A stretch of 64,000 bases of DNA from Odontesthes bonariensis (taxonomy: Eukaryota; Chordata; Actinopteri; Atheriniformes; Atherinopsidae): the NCBI RefSeq assembly GCF_027942865.1, contig NC_134510.1, positions 23,801,209 through 23,865,208 on the forward strand, written 5' to 3'. Below are positions 23,561 through 33,217 of the stretch, piece by piece. The translations under genes and the position numbers were made by a program. Within the stretch, counting starts at the first letter, position 1, and every line of letters starts with the position of its first letter. A model generated the notes under the pieces. That model was given only the letters and a program-made list of their open reading frames with translations, had not been told where the DNA came from and ran no database searches.

Positions 23561-24015
23561 TGTCACACTGGGGTGGTGGGTTGGTAGGACACGGATGCAG
23601 ACTCAGATGTGAAAAACAAACTGGGTTTTATTTCACAAAATAAAACCCGGCTGAGCCGGATGACAAAAACTTAAACTGTGGGACAAAAAACATGACTAAT
23701 AAAAAAACAAAAACAATGAACATTACTTGGTATAACATTGGAAAAACACTTAGCTTGAATACGTGGCATGAGGGGTGAAAATCAGGTAAAGATCTGTCAA
23801 AAAAACAGGGGAGCCTGGAAACTAAATAGGGAACTGGGTGATTAAGAATGAGTGCAGCTGGGGACAATGAACAGGTGATGTGAGTGAAACTAATGAGCTG
23901 GCATGTGAAGTGAGGGGAAAAGCAAATGGCAAAACATGAACTCAAAAACCAAAACATAACCTAAAACATGAAAAAACATAACTAAAAACATAGGGAAAAT
24001 CCCATGGGCGTGACA
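23561..24015 (-). mobile_element. Solo LTR of a retrovirus-like (probably Gypsy-type) element
   Basis: Bounded by TG...CA (TGTCAC ... GTGACA) and flanked by a 5-base target duplication (CCCTC/CCATC, one difference). Unit 2 lacks it and shows a single CCATC at the matching place, so it entered, or was retained, in unit 1 only. No internal coding part remains, so it is a fossil, young relative to the duplication. Confidence 0.75.
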
Positions 24016-25981
24016 CCATCTTCTGGGTCCTTCCTCGGATGATCAATGAAAAGTGTGACTGAATGATCCTTTTTTCGAACCCTCCTGAGCTTTCTCCTGG
24101 AACTTGAATGCTGTATAGCCTTGTTGATCCATTGTAAAAGGCTCAAGTTACACAAAGGGTTATAAAACTAGTTGGCATTTCCCCGTGCTGACACAGAGAA
24201 GCAATCACCTTTGGACAAGAAGTTTCATTGTTTATTTATTTATTACTTACTGATGTACGTAGTCTTAAATGAAACTCGGCAACCGTCACTTTATTAAATT
24301 CAAACAGATAAATTTGATTAATTTATATTTCCATTGATTAGAATAACAGGACTCTTACTGTCCACTCTTTACACCTTTGCACAAGAGAAATAAAGTAACA
24401 CTTCAACAGATAAACTTGCTTTGTCTTCCCAGATTTTGTAGAACCGTTCCATGAAGTGAATAAGTCTTATATCATCATTAAGTTCACCCACATAACAAAG
24501 GTCTATTTGTGATGCGTTTCCCCTGAAATATATTTGGATTGACCAAATCATTTGACCAACTTCAGTAACTGAAGGAAAACCCCTGTTTTCAGCTGTGTAG
24601 CTCAAGATGTTTAGCTAGTAGATAAACAAGATGATTCACAACCAAACTGTGCAGAATTGAAAAAAAAAACTCAAATAAAATGTAAATTAGGATAAAGTTA
24701 AGATTACAGACAAATGATCAGTGTAGATATGCAGCATGTCCAGCTGTGCTTAGACGATCCCACCTTCAGATGTCACAGATGTTTCACCCAAATTAGGAGA
24801 CAGTCGTCGGCACCGGCACCCGTCCTAGAATAAAAGGAAACAGGAAGAACCGCGTCAGAAATGTTTACTTTCATGTCATTATACTTTAATGTTAATAGCC
24901 AAATGAGGAGATAATAATGGATGAATTAAAGGATCATATTCTAACTAAAGTGCCATAATGTGGTGACGTTTCTGGAGACATGTCAGTGTTGCCACTGATG
25001 CAAAATGGCAGAGCAACCATGATACAACAAATATGATTAAACAAGTGAATACAAATACATGTGCTGTTTTAAAGGAGCACACACGTCTCCCTGTTAGCCT
25101 CAAGCTGCTAACACCTGTGGCTTAAAGATTCAGATTCAGGTTGATTTTTGATTTTCTTACCAGTTGTGTTCCTCCTGTATAAAAGAATGCATCCAGCAAA
25201 AAAAGTACCCAGACCTAACACCAGCACTATCGTCCCAATAATGACCTTATTCCCGTCCGCCGCAGGCATTGGCCTAAAAACATATCACAGACACAACATT
25301 CGACTTAAGTATTGCACAATTTGACTTATAAGATGTTGCAAACTCCTGATGAACTTGGCATCCATTAAATCCATCCTGTTAACACCTTAGACTCCACGTG
25401 ACTCTCTTACCCCAGTCATAAAGCTTCGGCTCCATAAGGCTGGCATGCTCCACCTTACAGGCAATTTTCTCTCCGGGTGTGGGTATAAACTCCAGGTGAG
25501 AGTGAGCCTGGTACAGCCAGTTTCCATCGGGCAGCTCCTCAGTGGACGTCACATCAGTTGTCACCTCCTTCCCATTTCTCAACCATGAGAGTTTGATCGG
25601 TTTGGGGTAAAAGTCGTAAGCGCTGCAGACGAGCACACTCTGATGTCTGCTGCCCTGTAACTCAACCGGTGACAGTCGGACGTAGGGCTCGACTAGATGA
25701 AACAAAACAAATGGCGCTTATTCATCCTCTTTTGTATCAATAATGAAGAGTTTCTGTAACGAGTCAGACTGCAGCTTGTTTACGTTGGGCAAGTTTCAAG
25801 AAAGAAAAGCAGACAACACAGGCTAATTAACACAGCAAATCAAATGTTTACTAAATGAAACATTGAAATTACCAATGGCTTCACAAGTTAGTTAAGGTGA
25901 TAATGACTCATATTTATCAGGGGGCTCAGTGACACATGTGACTGTAACGACCCTCTTTGCTTATAAGCTGATACTCCACAC

Positions 25982-26112
25982 CAGCTAGTTCAGAACTGAA
26001 GAAGCCTTTTGGATGAGAGGTGAAACATCTTTAACATCCAAGAAGAAGTCCGGTTGCCTTTACTCAAGCTCTTATGATAACCATGACCCGGATGACTGAG
26101 AATCTTCATCAA
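25982..26112. repeat. Fish interspersed repeat fragment in beta intron 2 (unit 1)
   Basis: Contains gaactgaagaagcctttt, gatgagaggtgaaac and gaccatgacccggatgac, a widespread teleost repeat as far as I recall. The same fragment is at 42131-42262 in unit 2, so it predates the duplication. Confidence 0.6.
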
Positions 26113-26216
26113 CATAATGCGTGTAATTTGAAGGTTACTGTCATGAAAAGCATGATAAGAATGTCAGCTGTAATGGGCAAAAATCACCTGGTTTTGAAAG
26201 TAAGCCAAATGCTAGT

Positions 26217-26707
26217 TCTGTCAGAACCACTCTCGTCAAAATGAGACGAGAAACAGAGATGAATTTCAGAAGCTTATTCTGAATGCATACAATTATGTTT
26301 GGCGGTATGGCTCTGTTCGGAGGAAGTTCCCGACTTTTCCATGAGCTCCATGGAAGCCAAGACAGGGAACAGCAGCATCCTCAGGTGGAGTGCCTTCCAT
26401 TTGCTGTAAAGGCAACAAACCCCCTAGAACAGAGCAAGCAACAATGAACAACAGTATGAGATTGTTTGCAATGAGAAGTCGGTGGAGCAGGGGAGGTGGT
26501 GGGTGCAAGCAGAGAGCAAAAAAAAGCAGTGACAGCAAACCTAGTTTAAATGAAGTGCCCCAAATGCCAGCATCCAATTGCGAGCATCAGCTGATTACCC
26601 AATTGAGCACAGCTGGTTGCGGAGCCATAAGGGTTGGGTCGGCGTCAGCCAATAGGCAAAGGGCGCGTTGACTACGTGGTCTGCCAGAACTAACGCGATG
26701 CTCCATT
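26217..26707 (-). mobile_element. Short rolling-circle-like (Helentron-type) element
   Basis: On the minus strand it starts AATGGAGCATCGCG and ends GGTTCTGACAGA. Three traits fit Helitron2/Helentron elements: insertion between T and T with no target duplication (unit 2 has the uninterrupted gctagttgttgg); a 6-bp stem, CTCGTC/GACGAG, about 12 bases before the 3' end; and asymmetric inverted repeats, CTGTCAGAACCAC at the very 3' end versus CTGGCAGACCAC about 18 bases in from the 5' end. It lies head-to-tail with a larger relative. It shares about 210 bases at one end and 200 at the other with that relative but has a private 85-base middle. No rep/helicase gene is present. Confidence 0.65.
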
Positions 26708-27204
26708 TCTGTCAGAACCACTCTCGTCAAAATGAGACGAGAAACAGAGATGAATTTCAGAAGCTTATTCTGAATGCATACAATTATGTTTGGCGGTATG
26801 GCTCTGTTCGGAGGAAGTTCCCGACTTTTCCATGAGCTCCATGGAAGCCAAGACAGGGAACAGCAGCATCCTCAGGTGGAGTGCCTTCCATTTGCTGTAA
26901 AGGCAACAAACCCCCCAACAGACCATACCGGAACGCAGCCAGCCAATTGATAAGTTGGAACCAGGGTATCCTACCCCCCCAACGATTTATTAGCTACCAA
27001 CGTGTGTCACCATTATGATTAGTAGTAGTATTACAAAATAATTATTAAACCGCGACTAGGCTTGACGTTAAAAGGTGGAACTGCCGTAGGCCCACATTAC
27101 ACAGACTGAAATATGATGCGAGTATTTATTTGGGGCAGGCATTGAACTCAACCACTTAGGTACACCATAAAAATATATTCGGTCTCCACAGCAGCGACAG
27201 CGCT

Positions 27205-27400
27205 TTGCGGCAGGGCAAAGCAGAGCAAGATCCAAGCAAAGCAGCAAGATCCAAGCAGAGCAGAGCAAGATCCAAGCAAGCAGAACAGGATCCAAGCAAG
27301 CAGAGCAACATCCAAGCAGAGCAGAGCAACATCCGATCCAAGACAGCAAAACGAGAGCCAAGCAAAGCAACATCCAAGCAGCAGAGCCTTAACACACTTC
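27205..27400. repeat. Degenerate tandem repeat, unit about agcaagatccaagcaa
   Basis: Roughly ten irregular units built from gatccaagc and agagcagagcaa. Long overlapping frames on both strands (Leu/Cys-rich or Ser/Gln/Lys-rich) come purely from the repetition. Confidence 0.85.
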
Positions 27401-27648
27401 ACCTGACCACCTAGGAAGTTAAAGTCACCGTGAGCTTGCATATTTGCTATCCACACAATTAAAAGCCATAAAGCATAACACAAATGACCTCTGTCATTGC
27501 TGTTCGTGCCATCAATTCCGGGAGCGGTTTTAATGATTTGACTTCATCCCAAATTTATTTTCGATCTTAATCAGCATCTTTCATGCAAAGTTAAGCCCTA
27601 CCAGTGGCTCTTGTTTTATTTAAACAGAGGCACAGCTGCACAATAAAA

Positions 27649-27682
<34 letters not shown>

Positions 27683-28378
27683 TCCAGTGGGCAGCTATTC
27701 TAAGTGGAAAAATCTTTCAATGACCCATTGAGAACTACCTTCCCAACAGCACAAACTCCAGCTAGCTGAAACATCAGCTTATAGCAGGTTTAAGTAAAAA
27801 TAATACTGAAAATCTAGCTGTGCAAGATGACACGTAGCATGGCAACTTGGCATCAACAGGGCATCACAATGGCTTGAGTAAGCAGAGAAACAGGATGCCA
27901 TTTATTTTCAAACTTCCAAGAAGACCAGCAGCCTCCAAAATGACACAAAATGAGAAGAGGCAAGTGCTTCCTAACACGAGCACATCACATGCATAAGTCG
28001 TATACGAATAGCCAGAAAGCAACACTCAGTATTTGCAAGCAAGAAACTAAAGGGAAGAAAGAAAAGCCTCCAGTGTTTCCTGCAACATATGTTTCTCAGA
28101 GGTCATCCTGCACCAGTACTTAACTGGACAGTTTGCTCTTTTATCAGTTCACAGCTGAAATGAGCTTTTACAGGCTGCTTCTCAACAGAAGGAAAAAGGA
28201 CAACGCTCCTCCTGAAGGGATTAGTTGTGACATCACCCGTGGGGACGATGGTTGAAATGTTTTGATGTCGTGCAAATTAGCATGCCATTTGCTGTGCAAG
28301 AGCCAATCACAAACAGGCTGGCGTTACACGAAGTGGCCGGACGCTTGTCCACAAAGCATCACACATATGCTGTAGAAC

Positions 28379-29191
28379 TAGCCTAGAAATCTAGACGCCC
28401 CTAGCGGCCGCAAATGGAATTTGCTCCGGGGCTAGTCTAGTCACTTGTGGTCGTCTTGCGAGGTTCCAAATCAAAACTTAATCGAGCCAGTCAAATCGTG
28501 AGGAGTGGGTTCAGAGGCCGGGCTACCTAGTGACGACAGAGGTGCGACGTTTCAGTGTGTAGTTCCAGAGAGAGGTTTAAAATAAATAAATAAATAAATA
28601 AATAAATAAAAAAATAAGTCCCAGAGAGAGGTAAACAATGGCTGCGCCCGGCGAACAGGCTTATATAACAGCTATATTGCCTTCCATTAGCTAGCTCTCT
28701 TTAGATTTATAGGGAAACGAAGTAAACTTACATCTGAGAGCAATCCCCAGTCAATTGCGAGCATGATGTACCGAAGACGGCGGGCCAAACGGCAAACCGG
28801 AAGTGCGTTGCTCACTGCGGCTAGCTTTAGTAGCGACAAATTCGTGGGAACAAAATTGTAAATAGCTGGTATTTTGTCAGATTTGCAACACCTTGGGGGT
28901 CTAAATGACTACTTTCTCGCCTGAAAATGTTTCAAATGTTGCTCAAGTTATATATTTACAGAGTTTATAGCTTAAGAGTAATCAGCTTTTTAGGTCATAG
29001 ACTACAAACCACGATATACATTCCGTCGCGTTGACGACATAAAACTTCTTCATCGCTCTGATTGGTTGTTGCGCCATCCTATTGCGTGGCGTTAAACTTG
29101 ACAGACAGCCGTTTATCCCGCCCACACTGCTATTCAGCGTCACTAGACCCCTGTACAGCTTTTTGCTGTACGGGTCTGGCTTGCTAGGCTA
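28379..29191. mobile_element. TAGCCT-type MITE with 9-bp target duplication
   Basis: Ends TAGCCTAGAAATCTAGAC and GTCTGGCTTGCTAGGCTA are imperfect inverted repeats. The flanks carry a perfect 9-bp duplication, CTGTAGAAC (28370-28378 and 29192-29200). A 9-bp duplication suggests a Mutator-like family. It contains an (AAAT)n run near 28578 and no coding frame. Confidence 0.85.
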
Positions 29192-29931
29192 CTGTAGAAC
29201 TGCTACAGATGTCAGATCCTTTAAATCATCGAGTGCATCACTGATCTCAAGTGCCATCTTGTGTTTATGCTCAAGCCTTTAAACACAAAACTGTTGGACG
29301 CATTGTGCTTGAAATTGTCCCCTAAATGGCCCCAAAGAAACGAGTGAGGATGGCAGGGATTGTTTGGACGGGAAGCATAAAGCCAAGTTGGCCAGTACGT
29401 ATGATTCTCTTAGTATACGAGCATCGCAGCTCACACAGCAGTGCTCAGGAGAGCAGTATGTATCCTTATGATATGGTGTTATTTGTAGCTTAGAGGACTG
29501 GCTTAGAGCATAAGACTAGCTCTCTTATTGTCAGTTATAGAGCGTTTAAATAAAGGATTCCCGTTAGAGGCAATAGCTGTGTATTACTGGACAAGTCTCT
29601 TTAAATCGCTCTATATGAGCGTCTGTAGAGACCTCCACTGTTTAAAATGTATAATTCCCAGAGCTCATTTACCAGTTGAATAAATATTCAAAGGTAGTTC
29701 AGTCAGCCAAGTACACTTAGGCTCCATTGTTTAACGATAGCCTAGCTAATCAGCCTCTTACTGTTGCTTTTGTTAAGCAAAAAATGCAGCTAGTAAGTGA
29801 AAGTTTCACTGTAGGTCTCTGGAGGTTGTTATACGACGAAGTGCATTTCTATATCAAACAGGGTAGCATCCTGACGTTCTCTCTTCAGGATCAAAACCTT
29901 TTCAGGGCCTATCAACGATGAGCCGACTTAA

Positions 29932-30359
29932 AGCGGCGGTCGGCAACTTTTTTTTTTTTTTTTTTTTTTATATATTAGCTTGAACTGTCATGGGATTCTG
30001 GAAGTAGAATATTAAATAGGCTGTTTAGGAAAAATATCGAAATCTGTAGCTCCCTCTGAAGCCTGTAATCATGCTTACAAAAATCGAGCGCTCCCGGCTG
30101 TTTTTAACCAATCAAGTTAGGGTGGAGGAATCCTACCTGTCAATCACAGCTTGTGCACACGCTGCTGAGCGTGAGTCTGCCCCAGCTTGTGTGCGCTCGC
30201 GCTGGTGTGAACTCGCGTGCACAAACTCGTCCACAGAGGGTGAGGGGTTTGGGGGGCGATTCGGAGCTTGTTAGAGGTTGGGGGAGGGACCTGAAAGTTG
30301 TATCAGTTCGAATTTTCCGACTTTAGACTCGGAATTTTGAAAACTTGCCTACTGCAGCT
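29932..30359. mobile_element. TTAA-site MITE inside the long rolling-circle-like element
   Basis: Ends AGCGGCGGTCGGCAAC and TTGCCTACTGCAGCT are inverted repeats with mismatches, flanked by TTAA (29928-29931, 30360-30363). Starts with a long T run. A second TTAA family, distinct from the one at 20633 by its termini. Confidence 0.75.
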
Positions 30360-31914
30360 TTAATACAAGCAGAACATACATGAGCAATAATAATCACAGT
30401 GGATCTACATGATGAGATCAATTCGACCACAGCCACTGTTGGGCTTCATTCACAAAATGCTTTGTATTCATCCATTGAGCATGGGAGTCAGTTCATGACA
30501 CCGTGGTCATTCAGCAGCAGAACAGCTCTGACTTTGCATTCTCCATGCACAGAATTGATTCTCCCTCCACTGAGTTCACAGTGAAACCCTGAAAACTTGT
30601 CAATGAATCTCTGATTTTATTATAAAAAGCACTCACTTCACTTTACCTGGCAGCTTTGCATTCAATACAGTGGGAAAAAATAAAAATAAAATAGACTTGT
30701 TTGCTGGTGGGTAAACGAGCAATGCTGTAGCTAGCAACTGAGAGGAGGAACTCCAAACAATGTTTCCAACATTGACCGAGGAAAGGCAATAGTTGTTAAT
30801 CCTCTGACTCACATCACCTCCCACTGTATCCACAGGCACAAGCACTCCGCACCCCGACACGACAGGTGGCGCCGCACCCATCAGACTGTAATGCAGACAT
30901 ACCAATCACAGCGTGTAGCGCCTGAGGCGCGCGCTCCACCTTAGAGCATCACCGCGAGGATCCACGGACCAATAGTCACGCAAAATCATGTGAATCGGTG
31001 TAAAATAAGCCGCGTGTCTAACCGCGGCAAGCCCTGCCACGTACAGGAGCCCGCCGCGGCATACCTTGACTCTGACCGCGGCCTCTGTGACAGCTCGCCC
31101 GGTGTCGCGTCTTGGCTCGGCTGATGTCCTCCACGCGTCCATCTCAGCCGAATCTCCGACTCCGCCGGCAGCGGGGATCCATGCCGGACGACAGGGTAAG
31201 CAGCACAATAAAAATACTCGCATCGGCGCGTATGCTAATCGGAGCTACGTCTTGTAAGCAGAAGCAAAAACTTTTTGCCCCTACGCGGGGAGCTGCTGTG
31301 GAAGGCTGCAAGCAGAGAGCAAAAAAAAGCAGTGACAGCAAACCTAGTTTAAATGAAGTGCCCCAAATGCCAGCATCCAATTGCGAGCATCAGCTGATTA
31401 CCCAATTGAGCACAGCTGGTTGCGGAGCCATAAGGGTTGGGTCGGCGTCAGCCAATAGGCAAAGGGCGCGTTGACTACGTGGTCTGCCAGAACTAACGCG
31501 GTGCTCCATTTGTTGGTGGGCTCTGCATTTCTCTTCATTCTTCTTCTCTTGCTCCAGAAACCTTTCGCTTTTGTTGAGCTGGTCTGCAATGTCCTTTGCT
31601 TTCTTTGTGTAGCCGGTATACTTTCCCAAAGTGCCGTTGTACTGGAGCAGAAGGATCTTGTTGAAGTACATTTGCTCCAGAAACAGCAGGTCGCCGGTTG
31701 AAGTGAACTGGCAGCGAAGCAAACCGTAGCTATAGAGCGCGTCTGTAACGTAAACCCAACAAGTGTCAGCTGCTGTGGGAATGTTCTGACTCATTGTTTT
31801 TTTTCCCCACACAACAGAATTTAAAGCTTTGAAATGTTAAGACTTTTTGTCCCAGAAATTTATTCATTTATTTTATGTATTCAGCTTGCACTACAGCTTC
31901 TTATTTTTTGAGAT

Positions 31915-31975
31915 TCTGTATATATATCTATATGTAGATATATATCTATATAGATATATATATAGATATATATAT
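31915..31975. repeat. AT-rich microsatellite in pair 1 beta intron 1
   Basis: Alternating tatatatctatatgtaga-type units, absent from the matching intron of pair 2, where the sequence passes directly to the exon 1 side. Confidence 0.8.
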
Positions 31976-32724
31976 TGCTATACTTAATACTCTGCACCAA
32001 CTACACCAAGTCAAATTCCTTGTAAGTGCAAACATACTTGGCAATAGACTTGATTCCGATTCTGATTCTGAAATGTAATTTAACTTGTGTTACGTACCTG
32101 CACTTGAAAACAACAGGAACAGAAGTGACAAGAAGCTTTGAAGAGTGAGCATGGTGACAAACTTGAAAAGAAATTAAACCAGGAGGCAAAGACAAAGAGC
32201 ATAAAAACATGAGGAAGTGAATCCGCAGACTGCCCAACAACGGTTCTTTAAAGAGCAGGTGCAGCACTGAGTAGGTGTGGTTCTCTTTATGGAGTCATTT
32301 GTTTCCAAATTTTGTTGGATTTATAAAGACAGACAGATAAGACTTTGACATTTATAGATTTTAGATGCAGTTTTAAATAAACATTATGTGATATTTGCTT
32401 TAACAGAACATTATGTCAACAAAGTCTTATATAAAGAGGAACTGCTATGAAACAATGATGGAAGTATCTCTGGTGAAAGGCTGATTAGCAGAGTGGAAAT
32501 AAGTGAGCTGGAGGGGGAACTGTGGGCAGGTGAGGTGGATGTGGGAGGCTGGGTAAAAAACACAGGAAGTGAGGATCTCTGTTGATTTGTGGAAGTGATC
32601 CAGAGAAGAACCAAAAACTGTGATGGTAAATGCATTATTAAGTGTAATAATAAAAAATACATGCAACTTTTGAAGATCTGACTCTGTTTACAACCCAACT
32701 TCGGTTTGAATTGTCATATGTATG

Positions 32725-33187
32725 TAGCCTGGCTGACGCGTCCACATCTCGATGAGATGGTGGTCTGGGAACTAGGTGTGCATTTTCTCGTATTTGAGGC
32801 GTGGTTTACGAATGCCTAGAGCCGTTTATTGGGCCCTACGAATGTCTATCAAATGGCGTCTGGTTCTTCCCATGCTGCTTTGCGCGCGATTCATAGCCAA
32901 TTGTATCACTTATACCAGATGACTTATGTAGAGCGACAGAAATTCGACGAGGAAGAAGAAGAAAAAAAAGTAGAATAAAAGTAAACTTGCGTTCTAAGCT
33001 ACTTAAAACACTTTCTAAGGCTGCATCGAACAGTAACGTTGTGTCCGCTGCCATGTTGGATTAACACTCTACAAGCTTCGGTGTCGCGCATAGACGTCGT
33101 CATCGTCTTGCTGCGGCGGTGGTTTCCAGGCTGCCTTTGCAGTGTGAATGAAATCGAGCGCAAAGCAGCAGGGGAATTCCCAGGCTA
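32725..33187. mobile_element. TAGCCT-type MITE next to class II alpha 1
   Basis: Ends TAGCCTGG and CCAGGCTA; flanks ATATGTATG (32716-32724) and ATATTTATG (33188-33196), a 9-bp duplication with one change. Unit 2 has the empty site at about 44485. It ends about 30 bases past the class II alpha 1 stop codon, so it lies in that gene's 3' UTR or flank. Confidence 0.9.
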
Positions 33188-33217
33188 ATATTTATGTGTA
33201 ATTATCACAATAATCTC

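Larger units (their letters stand above)
26708..31510 (-). mobile_element. Long rolling-circle-like element, tandem with the short one
   Basis: Its two ends match the short element's ends (26708-26920 and 31305-31510), and only one T|T junction separates them. The 4.8 kb interior contains a tandem repeat (27205-27400), a poly(T) run near 27650, a TAGCCT-type MITE (28379-29191) and a TTAA-site MITE (29932-30359). A GC-rich, CpG-rich block at 30840-31260 could be captured host promoter or exon DNA; one minus-strand frame there starts MDAWRTSAEPRRDTG and ends at a good donor (AAG/GTATGC), but I do not recognise it. No transposase, Rep or helicase frame is visible, so it looks non-autonomous. Confidence 0.6.
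24793..32152 (-). pseudogene. MHC class II beta, pair 1, split by an insertion
   Basis: Exons: signal 32152-32098 (MLTLQSFLSLLFLLFSSA), beta-1 beginning at 31742 and ending at 26188, beta-2 25692-25411, transmembrane 25273-25161, tail 24824-24793 (GRVPVPTTVS, stop). Beta-1 has the fish features RCQF, N-glycosylation site NGT in QYNGTLGKYTGY and EEKCRAH. Beta-2 is a normal Ig C1 domain (VCSAYDFYP, CKVEHASL). The beta-1 exon is interrupted after AHQQ by about 5.3 kb of transposon DNA (26217-31510) with stops in frame, then resumes with LAF. This copy therefore cannot give a normal beta chain unless the insert is spliced out, which is unlikely. The beta-2 donor is phase 1 but the transmembrane exon needs phase 2, a fault shared with pair 2. 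The near-identical intact beta-1 exon is at 42592-42332. Confidence 0.9.

Noticed and set aside
24369-24605. A 78-codon frame (SYTAENRGFPSVTEVG...) repeated at 38577-38813 in both units
   Set aside because: It lies in the 3' flank of the beta genes. Its conservation is explained by the recent duplication; it has no splice link or known domain.
27068-27483. Several overlapping Leu/Cys-rich and Gln/Lys/Ser-rich frames
   Set aside because: They are by-products of the degenerate tandem repeat read in different frames.
30906-31223. A 105-codon Arg/Ala-rich frame on the minus strand
   Set aside because: High GC content lengthens random frames here; kept only as a possible captured exon, not a gene.
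26217-31510. Reading the insert as an LTR retrotransposon with 490-base LTRs
   Set aside because: The large element shares only end pieces with the 490-base one, no 4-6 base target duplication exists, and no retroviral-type gene is seen; the empty site fits T|T insertion better.
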